64,000 nt of DNA from Rhipicephalus microplus. Lineage: Eukaryota; Arthropoda; Arachnida; Ixodida; Ixodidae. The translations under genes and the position numbers were made by a program. The stretch covers positions 277,718,776 to 277,782,775 of the forward strand of contig NC_134710.1 in assembly GCF_043290135.1 (NCBI RefSeq), in the 5' to 3' direction. A model generated the notes under the pieces. It was not told the DNA's origin. It ran no database searches and saw only the letters and a list, made by a program, of their open reading frames with translations. Of the stretch, positions 37,101-49,355 are shown one piece after another. Each line of letters opens with the position of its first letter. The first letter of the stretch is position 1.

Positions 37101-40100
37101 CCCATCACTGCCAAGCAAGATATTCCAGCGATCAAGGTGTCCCATGTGGAGAACGTGAAAAAACGAATCCTGCCTCACGCGGATCCTCGAAAGCCGGGCC
37201 AGCTACTTCGCGCACAAAACACGAAGGTTGCGCCGTGCGCCCACCCAGTGGTGAGAAAGAAAGCAGGTCTTTCTGTTTCCACAAAGGCTGCCGCTCAGCC
37301 CATCACTGCCAAGCAAGATATTCCAGCGATCAAGGTGTCCCATGTGGAGAACGTGAAAAAACGAATCCTGCCTCACGCGGATCCTCGAAAGCCGGGCCAG
37401 CTACTTCGCGCACAAAACACGAAGGTGTCGCCGTGCGCCCACCCAGCGGTGAGAAAGAAAGCAGGTCTTTCTGTTTCCACAAAGGCTGTCGCTCAGCCCA
37501 TCACTGCCAAGCAAGATATTCCAGCGATGAAGGTGTCCCATGTGGAGAACGTGAAAAGACGAAGCCTGCCTCACGCGGAACCTCGAAAGCCGGGCCAGCC
37601 ACTTCGCGCACAAAACACGAAGGCCGCGCCGTGCGCCCACATAGCGGTGAGAAAGAAAGCAGTTCTTTCTGTTTCGACAAAGGCAGCCACTCAGCCCATC
37701 ACTGCCAAACAAAATATTCCAGCTATCAAGGTGTCCCATGTGGAGAACGTGAAAAGACGAATCTTGCCTCACGCGGAACCTCGAAAGCAGGGCCAGCCAC
37801 TTTCCGCACAAAACACGAAGGCCGCGCCGTGTGCCCACCCAGCGGTGAGAAAGAAAGCAGGTCTTTCTGTTTCCACAAAAGCAGCTACTCAGCCCATCAC
37901 TGCCAAGCATGATATTCCAGCGATCAAGGTGTCCCATGTAGAGAACGTGAAAAGACGAATCCTGCCTCACGCGGAACCTCGAAAGCCGGGCCAGCCACTT
38001 CGCGCACAAAACACGAAGGCCGCGCCGTGCGCCGACCCAGCGGTGAGAAAGAAAGCAGGTTTTTCTGTTGCCACAAAGGCTGCCGCTCAGCCCATCACTG
38101 CCAAGCGATCAAGTTGTCCCATGTTGAGAACGTGAAAAGACGAAGCCTGCCTGACGCGGAACCTCGAAAGCCGGGCCAGCCACTTCGCGCACAAAATACG
38201 AAGGCCGCGCCGTGCGCACACCCAGCGGTGAGAAAGAAAGCAGGTCTTTCTGTTTCCACAAAGGCTGCCGCTCAGCCCATCACTGCGAAGCAAGATATTC
38301 CAGCGATCAAGGTGTCCCATGTTGAGAACGTGAAAAGACGAAGCCTGCCTCACCCGGATCCTCGAAAGCCGGGCCAGCCACTTCGTGCACAAAACACGAA
38401 GGCCGCGCCGTGCGCCCACCCAGCGGTGAGAAAGAAAGCAGGTCTTTGTTTTCACAAAGGCTGCCGTTCAGCCCATCACTGCCAAGCAAGATATTCCAGC
38501 GATCAAGGTGTCCCATGTGGAAAACGTTAAAAGACGAAGCCTGCCTGACGCGGAACCTCGAAAGCCGGGCCAGCCACTTCGCGCACAAAACACAATGGCC
38601 GCGCCGTGCGCCCACCCAGCGGTGAGAAAGAAAGCAGGTCTTTCTGTTTCCACAAAGGCTGCCGCTCAGCCCATTACTGCCAAGCAAGATATTCCAGCGA
38701 TCAAGGTGTCCCATGTGGAGAACATGTAAAGACGAAGCCTGTCTCACGCGAAACCTCGAAAGCCGGGCAAGCCACTTCGCGCACAAAACACCAAGGCGGC
38801 GCCGTGCGCCCTTCCAGCGGTGAGAAAGAAAGCAGGTCTTTCTGTTTCCACAAAGGCCACCGCTCAGCCCATCACTGCCAAGCAAGATATTCCAGCGATC
38901 AAAGTGTCCCATGTGGAGAACGTGAAAGACGAAGCCTGCCTCACGCGGAACCTCGAAAGCCGGGCCAGCCACTTCGCGAACAAAACACGAAGGCCGCGCC
39001 GTGCGCCCACCCAGCAGTGAGAAAGAAAGCAGGTCTTTCTGTTTCCACAAAGGCTGCCGCTCATCCCATCACTGCCAAGCAAGATATTCCAGCGATCAAG
39101 GTGTCCCATGTTGAGAACGTGAAAAGACGAAGCCTGCCTCACGCGGAACCTCGAAAGCCGGGCCAGTCACTTCGCGCACAAAACACGAAGGCCGCGCCGT
39201 GCGCCCACCCAGCGGTGAGAAAGAAAGCAGGTCTTTGTTTCCACAAAGGCTGCCGCTCAGCCCATCCCTGCCAAGCAAGATATTCCAGCGATCAAGGTGT
39301 CCCATGTGGAGAACGTGAAAAGACGAAGCCTGCCTCACGCGGAACCTCGAAAGCCGGGCCAGCCACTTCGCGCACAAAACACGAAGGCCGCGCCGTGCGC
39401 CCACCCAGCGGTGAGAAAGAAAGCAGGTCTTTCTGTTTCCACAAAGGCTGCCGCTCAGCCCATCACTGCCAAGCAAGATATTCCAGCGATCAAGGTGTCC
39501 CATGTGGAGAACGTGAAAAAACGAATCCTGCCTCACGCGGATCCTCGAAAGCCGGGCCAGCTACTTCGCGCACAAAACACGAAGGTTGCGCCGTGCGCCC
39601 ACCCAGCGGTGAGAAAGAAAGCAGGTCTTTCTGTTTCCACAAAGGCTGTCCCTCAGCCCATCACTGCCAAGCAAGATATTCCAGCGATGAAGGTGTCCCA
39701 TGTGGAGAACGTGAAAAGACGAAGCCTGCCTCACGCGGAACCTCGAAAACCGGCCAGCCACTTCGCGCACAAAACACGAAGGCCGCGCCGTGCGCCCACC
39801 CAGCGGTGAGAAAGAAAGCAGGTCCTTCTGTTTCGACAAAGGCAGCCACTCAGCCCATCACTGCCAAACAAAATATTCCAGCGATCAAGGTGTCCCATGT
39901 GGAGAACGTGAAAAGACGAATCTTGCCTCACGCGGAACCTCGAAAGCCGGGCCAGCCACTTCGCGCACAAAACACGAAGGCCGCGCCATGCGCCGACCCA
40001 GTGGTGAGAAAGAAAGCAGGTCTTTCTGTTTCCACAAAGGCTGCCGCTCAGCCCATCACTGCCAAGCAAGATATTCCAGCGATCAAGTTGTCCCATGTGG

Positions 40101-43100
40101 AGAACGTGAAAAGACGAAGCCTGCCTCACGCGGAACCTCGAAAGGCCGGGCCAGCCACTTCGCGCACAAAATACGAAGGCCACGCCGGGCGCCCACCCAG
40201 CGGTGAGAAAGAAAGCAGGTCTTTCTGTTTCCACAAAGGCTGCCGCTCATCCCATCACTGCCAAGCAAGATATTCCATCGATCAAGGTGTCCCATATGGA
40301 GAACGTGAAAAGACTAATCCTGCCTCACGCGGAACCTCGAAAGCCGGGCCAGCCACTTTCCGCACAAAACACGAAGGCCGCGACGTGTGCCCACCCAGCG
40401 GTGAGAAAGAAAGCAGGTCTTTCTGTTTCCACAAAAGCAGCTACTCAGCCCATCACTGCCAAGCATGATATTCCAGCGATCAAGGTGTCCCATGTAGAGA
40501 ACGTGAAAAGACGAATCCTGCCTCACGCGGAACCTCGAAAGCCGGGCCAGCCACTTCGCGCACAAAACACGAAGGCCGCGCCGTGCGCCGACCCAGCGGT
40601 GAGAAAGAACGCAGGTTTTTCTGTTGCCACAAAGGCTGCCGCTCAGCCCATCACTGCCAAGCGATCAAGTTGTCCCATGTGGAGAACGTGAAAAGACGAA
40701 GCCTGCCTGGCGCGGAACCTCGATAGCCGGGCCAGCCACTTCGCGCACAAAACACGAAGGCCGCGCCGTGCGCCCACCCAGCGGTGAGAAAAAAAGCAGG
40801 TCTTTGTGTTTCCACAAAGGCTGCCGCTCAGCCCATCACTGCCAAGCAAGGTATTCCAGCGATCAAGGTGTCCCATGTGGAGAAAATGAAAAGACGAAGC
40901 CTGCCTCACGCGGAACCTCGAAAGGTGGGCCAGCCACTTCGCGCACAAAACACGACGGCCGCGCCGTGCGCCCACCCAGCGGTGAAAAAGAAAGCAGATC
41001 TTTGTTTCCACAAAGGCTGCCGCTCTGCCCATTACTGCCAAGCAAGATATTCCAGCGATCAAGGTATCCCATGCGGAGTACGTGAAAAGACGAAGCCTGC
41101 CTCCCGCGGAACCTCGAAAGCCGGGCCAGCCACTTCGCGCACAAAACACGAAGGCCGCGCCGTGCGCCCACCCAGCGGTGAGAAAGAAAGCAGGTCTTTC
41201 TGTTTCCACAAAGGCTGCCGCTCAGCCCATCACTGCCAAGCAAGATATTCCAGCGATCAAGGTGTCCCATGTGGAGAACGTGAAAAAACGAATCCTGCCT
41301 CACGCGGATCCTCGAAAGCCGGGCCAGCTACTTCGCGCACAAAACACGAAGGTTGCGCCGTGCGCCCACCCAGCGGTGAGAAAGAAAGCAGGTCTTTCTG
41401 TTTCCACAAAGGCTGTCGCTCAGCCCATCACTGCCAAGCAAGATATTCCAGCGATGAAGGTGTCCCATGTGGAGAACGTGAAAAGACGAAGCCTGCCTCA
41501 CGCGGAACCTCGATAGCCGGGCCAGCCACTTCGCGCACAAAACACGAAGGCCGCGCCGTGCGCCCACATAGCGGTGAGAAAGAAAGCAGGTCTTTCTGTT
41601 TCGACAAAGGCAGCCACTCAGCCTATCACTGCCAAACAAAATATTCCAGCGATCAAGGTGTCCCATGTGGAGAACGTGAAAAGACGAATCTTGCCTCACG
41701 CGGAACCTCGAAAGCCGGGCCAGCCACTTCGCGCACAAAACACGAAGGCCGCGCCATGCGCCGACCCAGTGGTGAGAAAGAAAGCAGGTCTTTCTGTTTC
41801 CACAAAGGCTGCCGCTCAGCCCATCACTGCCAAGCAAGATATTCCAGCGATCAAGTTGTCCCATGTGGAGAACGTGAAAAGACGAAGCCTGCCTCACCCG
41901 GATCCTCGAATGCCGGGCCAGCCACTTCGTGCACAAAACACGAAGGCCGCGCCGTGCGCCCACCCAGCGGTGAGACAGAAAGCAGGTCTTTGTTTTCACA
42001 AAGGCTGCCGTTCAGCCCATCACTGCCAAGCAAGATATTCCAGCGATCAAGGTGTCCCATGTGGAAAACGTTAAAAGACGAAGCCTGCCTGACGCGGAAC
42101 CTCGAAAGCCGGGCCAGCCACTTCGCGCACAAAACACAATGGCCGCGCCGTGCGCCCACCCAGCGGTGAGAAAGAAAGCAGGTCTTTCTGTTTCCACAAA
42201 GGCTGCCGCTCAGCCCATTACTGCCAAGCAAGATATTCCAGCGATCAAGGTGTCCCATGTGGAGAACATGTAAAGACGAAGCCTGTCTCACGCGAAACCT
42301 CGAAAGCCGGGCCAGCCACTTCGCGCACAAAACACGAAGGTGGCGCCGTGCGCCCTTCCAGCGGTGAGAAAGAAAGCAGGTCTTTCTGTTTCCACAAAGG
42401 CCGCCGCTCAGCCCATCACTGCCAAGCAAGATATTCCAGCGATCAAAGTGTCCCATGTGGAGAACGTGAAAGACGAAGCCTGCCTCACGCGGAACCTCGA
42501 AAGCCGGGCCAGCCACTTCGCGAACAAAACACGAAGGCCGCGCCGTGCGCCCACCCAGCAGTGAGAAAGAAAGCAGGTCTTTCTGTTTCCACAAAGGCTG
42601 CCGCTCATCCCATCACTGCCAAGCAAGATAATCCAGCGATCAAGGTGTCCCATGTTGAGAACGTGAAAAGACGAAGCCTGCCTCACGCGGAACCTCGAAA
42701 GCCGGGCCAGTCACTTCGCGCACAAAACACGAAGGCCGCGCCGTGCGCCCACCCAGCGGTGAGAAAGAAAGCAGGTCTTTGTTTCCACAAAGGCTGCCGC
42801 TCAGCCCATCCCTGCCAAGCAAGATATTCCAGCGATCAAGGTGTCCCATGTGGAGAACGTGAAAAGAGGAAGCCTGCCTCACGCAGAACCTCGAAAGCCG
42901 GGCCAGCCACTTCGCGCACAAAACACGAAGGCCGCGCCGTGCGCCCACCCAGCGGTGAGAAAAAAAGCAGGTCTTTGTGTTTCCACAAAGGCTGCCGCTC
43001 AGCCCATCACTGCCAAGCAAGATATTCCAGCGATCAAGGTGTCCCATGTGGAGAAAATGAAAAGACGAAGCCTGCCTCACGCGGAACCTCGAAAGCTGGG

Positions 43101-46100
43101 CCAGCCACTTCGCGCAAAAAACACGAAGGCCGCGCCGTGCGCCCACCCAGCGGTGAAAAAGAAAGCAGGTCTTTGTTTCCACAAAGGCTGCCGCTCTGCC
43201 CATCACTGCCAAGCAAGATATTCCAGCGATCAAGGTATCCTATGCGGAGTACGTAAAAAGACGAAGCCTGCCTCACGCGGAACCTCGAAAGCCGGGCCAG
43301 CCACTTCGCGCACAAAACACGAAGGCCGCGCCGTGCGCCCACCCAGCGGTGAGAAAGAAAGCAGGTCTTTCTGTTTCCACAAAGGCTGCCGCTCAGCCCA
43401 TCACTGCCAAGCAAGATATTCCAGCGATCAAGGTGTCCCATGTGGAGAACGTGAAAAAACGAATCCTGCCTCACGCGGATCCTCGAAAGCCGGGCCAGCT
43501 ACTTCGCGCACAAAACACGAAGGTTGCGCCGTGCGCCCACCCAGCGGTGAGAAAGAAAGCAGGTCTTTCTGTTTCCACAAAGGCTGTCCCTCAGCCCATC
43601 ACTGCCAAGCAAGATATTCCAGCGATGAAGGTGTCCCATGTGGAGAACGTGAAAAGACGAAGCCTGCCTCACGCGGAACCTCGAAAACCGGGCCAGCCAC
43701 TTCGCGCACAAAACACGAAGGCCGCGCCGTGCGCCCACCCAGCGGTGAGAAAGAAAGCAGGTCTTTCTGTTTCGACAAAGGCAGCCACTCAGCCCATCAC
43801 TGCCAAACAAAATATTCCAGCGATCAAGTTGTCCCATGTGGAGAACGTGAAAAGACGAAGCCTTCCTCACGCGGAACCTCGAAAGGCCGGGCCAGCCACT
43901 TCGCGCACAAAATACGAAGGCCACGCCGGGCGCCCACCCAGCGGTGAGAAAGAAAGCAGGTCTTTCTGTTTCCACAAAGGCTGCCGCTCAGCCCATCACT
44001 GCCAAGCAAGATATTCCATCGATCAAGGTGTCCCATATGGAGAACGTGAAAAGACTAATTCTGCCTCACGCGGAACCTCGAAAGCCGGGCCAGCCACTTT
44101 CCGCACAAAACACGAAGGCCGCGACGTGTGCCCACCCAGCGGTGAGAAAGAAAGCAGGTCTTTCTGTTTCCACAAAAGCAGCTACTCAGCCCATCACTGC
44201 CAAGCATGATATTCCAGCGATCAAGGTGTCCCATGTAGAGAACGTGAAAAGACGAATCCTGCCTCACGCGGAACATCGAAAGCCGGGCCAGCCACTTCGC
44301 GCACAAAACACGAAGGCCGCGCCGTGCGCCGACCCAGCGGTGAGAAAGAAAGCAGGTTTTTCTGTTGCCACAAAGGCTGCCGCTCAGCCCATCACTGCCA
44401 AGCGATGAAGTTGTCCCACGTGGAGAACGTGAAAAGACGAAGCCTGCCTGACGCGGAACCTCGATAGCCGGGCCAGCCACTTCGCGCACAAAACACGAAG
44501 GCCGCGCCGTGCGCCCACCCAGCGGTGAGAAAAAAAGCAGGTCTTTGTTTTTCCACAAAGGCTGCCGCTCAGCCCATCACTTCCAAGCAAGATATTCCAG
44601 CGATCAAGGTGTCCCATGTGGAGAAAATGAAAAGACGAAGCCTGCCTCACGCGGAACCTCGAAAGGTGGGCCAGCCACTTCGCGCACAAAACACGACGGC
44701 CGCGCCGTGCGCCCACCCAGCGGTGAAAAAAAAACAGGTCTTTGTTTCCACAAAGGCTGCCGCTCTGCCCATTACTGCCAAGCAAGATATTCCAGCGATC
44801 AAGGTATCCCATGCAGGGTACGTGAAAAGACGAAGCCTGCCTCCCGCGGAACCTCGAAAGCCGGGCCAGCCACTTCGCGCACAAAACACGAAGGCCGCGC
44901 CGTGCGCCCACCCAGTGGTGAGAAAGAAAGCAGGTCTTTCTGTTTCCACAAAGGCTGCCGCTCAGCCCATCACTGCCAAGCAAGATATTCCAGCGATCAA
45001 GGTGTCCCATGTGGAGAACGTGAAAAAACGAATCCTGCCTCACGCGGATCCTCGAAAGCCGGGCCAGCTACTTCGCGCACAAAACACGAAGGTTGCGCCG
45101 TGCGCCCACCTAGCGGTGAGAAAGAAAGCAGGTCTTTCTGTTTCCACAAAGGCTGTCGCTCAGCCCATCACTGCCAAGCAAGATATTCCAGCGATGAAGG
45201 TGTCCCATGTGGAGAACGTGAAAAGACGAAGCCTGCCTCACGCGGAACCTCGAAAGCCGGGCCAGCCACTTCGCGCACAAAACACGAAGGCCGCGCCGTG
45301 CGCCCACATAGCGGTGAGAAAGAAAGCAGGTCTTTCTGTTTCGACTAAGGCAGCCACTCAGCCTATCACTGCCAAACAAAATATTCCAGCGATCAAGGTG
45401 TCCCATGTGGAGAACGTGAAAAGACGAATCTTGCCTCACGCGGAACCTCGAAAGCCGGGCCAGCCACTTCGCGCACAAAACACGAAGGCCGCGCGATGCG
45501 CCGACCCAGTGGTGAGAAAGAAAGCAGGTCTTTCTGTTTCCACAAAGGCTGCCGCTCAGCCCATCACTGCCAAGCAAGATATTCCAGCGATCAAGTTGTC
45601 CCATGTGGAGAACGTGAAAAGACGAAGCCTGCCTCACCCGGATCCTCGAAAGCCGGGCCAGCCACTTCGTGCACAAAACACGAAGGCTGCGCCGTGCGCC
45701 CACCCAGCGGTGAGAAAGAAAGCAGGTCTTTGTTTTCACAAAGGCTGCCGTTCAGCCCATCACTGCCAAGCAAGATATTCCAGCGATCAAGGTGTCCCAT
45801 GTGGAAAACGTTAAAAGACGAAGCCTGCCTGACGCGGAACCTCGAAAGCCGGGCCAGCCACTTCGCGCACAAAACACGAAGGCCGCGCCGTGCGCCCACC
45901 CAGCGGTGAGAAAAAAAGCAGGTCTTTGTGTTTCCACAAAGGCTGCCGCTCAGCCCATCACTGCCAAGCAAGATATTCCAGCGATCAAGGTGTCCCATGT
46001 GGAGAAAATGAAAAGACGAAGCCTGCCTCACGCGGAACCTCGAAAGCTGGGCCAGCCACTTCGCGCACAAAACACGAAGGCCGCGCCGTGCGCCCACCCA

Positions 46101-46351
46101 GCGGTGAAAAAGAAAGCAGGTCTTTGTTTCCACAAAGGCTGCCGCTCTGCCCATCACTGCCAAGCAAGATATTCCAGCGATCAAGGTATCCCATGCGGAG
46201 AACGTGAAAAGACGAAGCCTGCCTCACACGGAACCTCTAAAGCCGGGCCAGCCACTTCGCGCACAAAACACGAAGGCCGCGCCGTGCGCCCACCCAGCGG
46301 TGAGAAAGAAAGCAGGTCTTTCTGTTTCCACAAAGGCTGCCGCTCAGCCCG
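33376..46351. repeat. 12,976-bp megaunit, copy 2 (66 monomers)
   Basis: Directly adjacent tandem copy of 20400-33375. The match runs on through about 46365, where AGCAAGAT replaces AGCATGAT, so the junction lies inside a short stretch (CACTGCCAAGCA) common to nearly all monomers. This is what unequal exchange within a monomer would leave. All internal peculiarities are carried over, including the 397-bp and 198-bp internal duplications, four GATAGCC stop variants and the nine-A run. Identity is above 99.9%. An assembly duplication cannot be excluded from sequence alone. Confidence 0.93.
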
Positions 46352-49300
46352 TCACTGCCAAGCAAGATATTCCAGCGATCAAGGTGTCCCATGTTGAGAA
46401 CGTGAAAAGACGAAGCCTGCCTCACGCGGAACCTCGAAAGCCGGGCCAGCCACTTCGCACACAAAACACGAAGGCCGCGCCGTGCGCCCACCCAGCGGTG
46501 AGAAAGAAAGCAGGTCTTTGTTTCCATAAAAGCTGCCGCTCAGCCCATCACTGCCAAGCAAGATATTCCAGCGATCAAGGTGTCCCATGTGGAGAACGTG
46601 AAAAGACGAAGCCTGCCTCACGCAGAACCTCGAAAGCCGGGCCAGCCACTTCGCGCACAAAACACGAAGGCCGCGCCGTGCGCCCACCCAGCGGTGAGAA
46701 AAAAAGCAGGTCTTTGTGTTTCCACAAAGGCTGCCGCTCAGCCCATCACTGCCAAGCAAGATATTCCAGCGATCAAGGTGTCCCATGTGGAGAAAATGAA
46801 AAGACGAAGCCTGCCTCACGCGGAACCTCGAAAGCTGGGCCAGCCACTTCGCGCACAAAACACAAAGGCCGCGCCGTGCGCCCACCCAGCGGTGAAAAAG
46901 AAAGCAGGTCTTTGTTTCCACAAAGGCTGCCGCTCTGCCCATCACTGCCAAGCAAGATATTCCAGCGATCAAGGTATCCCATGCGGAGTACGTGAAAAGA
47001 CGAAGCCTGCCTCACGCGGAACCTCGAAAGCCGGGCCAGCCACTTCGCGCACAAAACACGAAGGCCGCGCCGTGCGCCCACCCAGCGGTGAGAAAGAAAG
47101 CAGGTCTTTCTGTTTCCACTAAGGCTGTCACTCAGCCCATCACTGCCAAGCAAGATATTCCAGCGATGAAGGTGTCCCATGTGGAGAACGTGAAAAAACG
47201 AATCCTGCCTCACACGGATCCTCGAAAGCCGGGCCAGCTACTTCGCGCACAAAACACGAAGGTTGCGCCGTGCGCCCACCCTGCGGTGAGAAAGAAAGCA
47301 GGTCTTTCTGTTTCCACAAAGGCTGTCGCTCAGCCCATCACTGCCAAGCAAGATATTCCAGCGATGAAGGTGTCCCATGTGGAGAACGTGAAAAGACGAA
47401 GCCTGCCTCACGCGGAACCTCGAAAGCCGGGCCAGCCACTTCGCGCACAAAACACGAAGGCTGCGCCGTGCGCCCACCCAGCGGTGAGAAAGAAAGCAGG
47501 TCTTTCTGTTTCGACAAAAGCAGCCACTCAGCCCATCACTGCCAAACAAAATATTCCAGCGATCAAGGTGTCCCATGTGGAGAACGTGAAAAGACGAATC
47601 TTGCCTCACGCGGAACCTCGAAAGCCGGGCCAGCCACTTCGCGCACAAAACACGAAGGCCGCGCCGTGCGCCCACCCAGCGGTGAGAAAGAAAGCAGGTC
47701 TTTCTGTTTCCACAAAGGCTGCCGCTCAGCCCATCACTGCCAAGCAAGATATTCCAGCGATCAAGGTGTCCCATGTGGAGAACGTGAAAAAACGAATCCT
47801 GCCTCACACGGATCCTCGAAAGCCGGGCCAGCTACTTCGCGCACAAAACACGAAGGTTGCGCCGTGCGCCCACCCTGCGGTGAGAAAGAAAGCAGGTCTT
47901 TCTGTTTCCACAAAGGCTGTCGCTCAGCCCATCACTGCCAAGCAAGATATTCCAGCGATGAAGGTGTCCCATGTGGAGAACGTGAAAAGACGAAGCCTGC
48001 CTCACGCGGAACCTCGAAAGCCGGGCCAGCCACTTCGCGCACAAAACACGAAGGCCGCGCCGTGCGCCCACCCAGCGGTGAGAAAGAAAGCAGGTCTTTC
48101 TGTTTCGACAAAGGCAGCCAATCAGCCCATCACTGCCAAACAAAATATTCCAGCGATCAAGGTGTCCCATGTGGAGAACGTGAAAAGACGAATCTTGCCT
48201 CACGCGGAACCTCGAAAGCCGGGCCAGCCACTTCGCGCACAAAACACGAAGGCCGCGCCCTGCGCCGACCCAGTGGTGAGAAAGAAAGCAGGTCTTTCTG
48301 TTTCCACAAATGCTGCCGCTCAGCCCATCACTGCCAAGCAAGATATTCCAGCGATCAAGTTGTCCCATGTGGAGAACGTGAAAAGACGAAGCCTGCCTCA
48401 CGCGGAACCTCGAAAGGCCGGGCCAGCCACTTCGCGCACAAAATACGAAGGCCACGCCGTGCGCCCACCCAGCGGTGAGAAAGAAAGCAGGTCTTTCTGT
48501 TTCCACAAAGGCTGCCGCTCAGCCCATCACTGCCAAGCAAGATATTCCAGCGATCAAGGTGTCCCATATGGAGAACGTGAAAAGACTAATCCTGCCTCAC
48601 GCGGAACCTCGAAAGCCGGGCCAGCCACTTTCCGCACAAAACACGAAGGCCACGCCGTGTGCCCACCCAGCGGTGAGAAAGAAAGCAGGTCTTTCTGTTT
48701 CCACAAAAGCAGCTACTCAGCCCATCCCTGCCAAGCATGATATTCCAGCGATCAAGGTGTCCCATGTAGAGAACGTGAAAAGACGAAGCCTGCCTGATGC
48801 GGAACCTCGAAAGCCGGGCCAGCCACTTCGCGCACAAAATACGAAGGCCGCGCCGTGCGCACACCCAGCGGTGAGAAAGAAAGCAGGTCTTTCTGTTTCC
48901 ACAAAGGCTGCCGCTCAGCCCATCACTGCGAAGCAAGATATTCCAGCGATCAAGGTGTCCCATGTAGAGAACGTGAAAAGACGAAGCCTGCCTCACCCGG
49001 ATCCTCGAAAGCCGGGCCAGCCACTTCGTGCACAAAACACGAAGGCCGCGCCGTGCGCCCACCCAGCGGTGAGAAAGAAAGCAGGTCTTTGTTTTCACAA
49101 AGGCTGCCGTTCAGCCCATCAATGCCAAGCAAGATATTCCAGCGATCAAGGTGTCCCATGTGGAAAACGTTAAAAGACGAAGCCTGGCTGACGCTGAACC
49201 TCGAAAGCCGGGCCAGCCACTTCGCGCACAAAACACAATGGCCGCGCCGTGCGCCCACCCAGCGGTGAGAAAGAAAGCAGGTCTTTCTGTTTCCACAAAG

Positions 49301-49355
49301 GCTGCCGCTCAGCCCATTACTGCCAAGCAAGATATTCCAGCGATCAAGGTGTCCC
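46352..49355. repeat. Array segment after the megaunit, with a 594-bp duplication
   Basis: Monomer boundaries lie at 46391, 46587, 46785, 46981, 47179, 47377, 47575, 47773, 47971, 48169, 48367, 48566, 48764, 48962 and 49158. Three monomers starting at 47179 are duplicated at 47773 (offset 594). Shared signs are CACACGGATCC, GTTGCGCC with CACCCTGCGG, and TTTCGACAAA. At 48764-48961 the start of one type is joined to the end of the cassette type (GCCTGATGCGG), and the 13-bp-deleted monomer is absent, so the pre-landmark cassette is 592 bp here. Confidence 0.85.
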
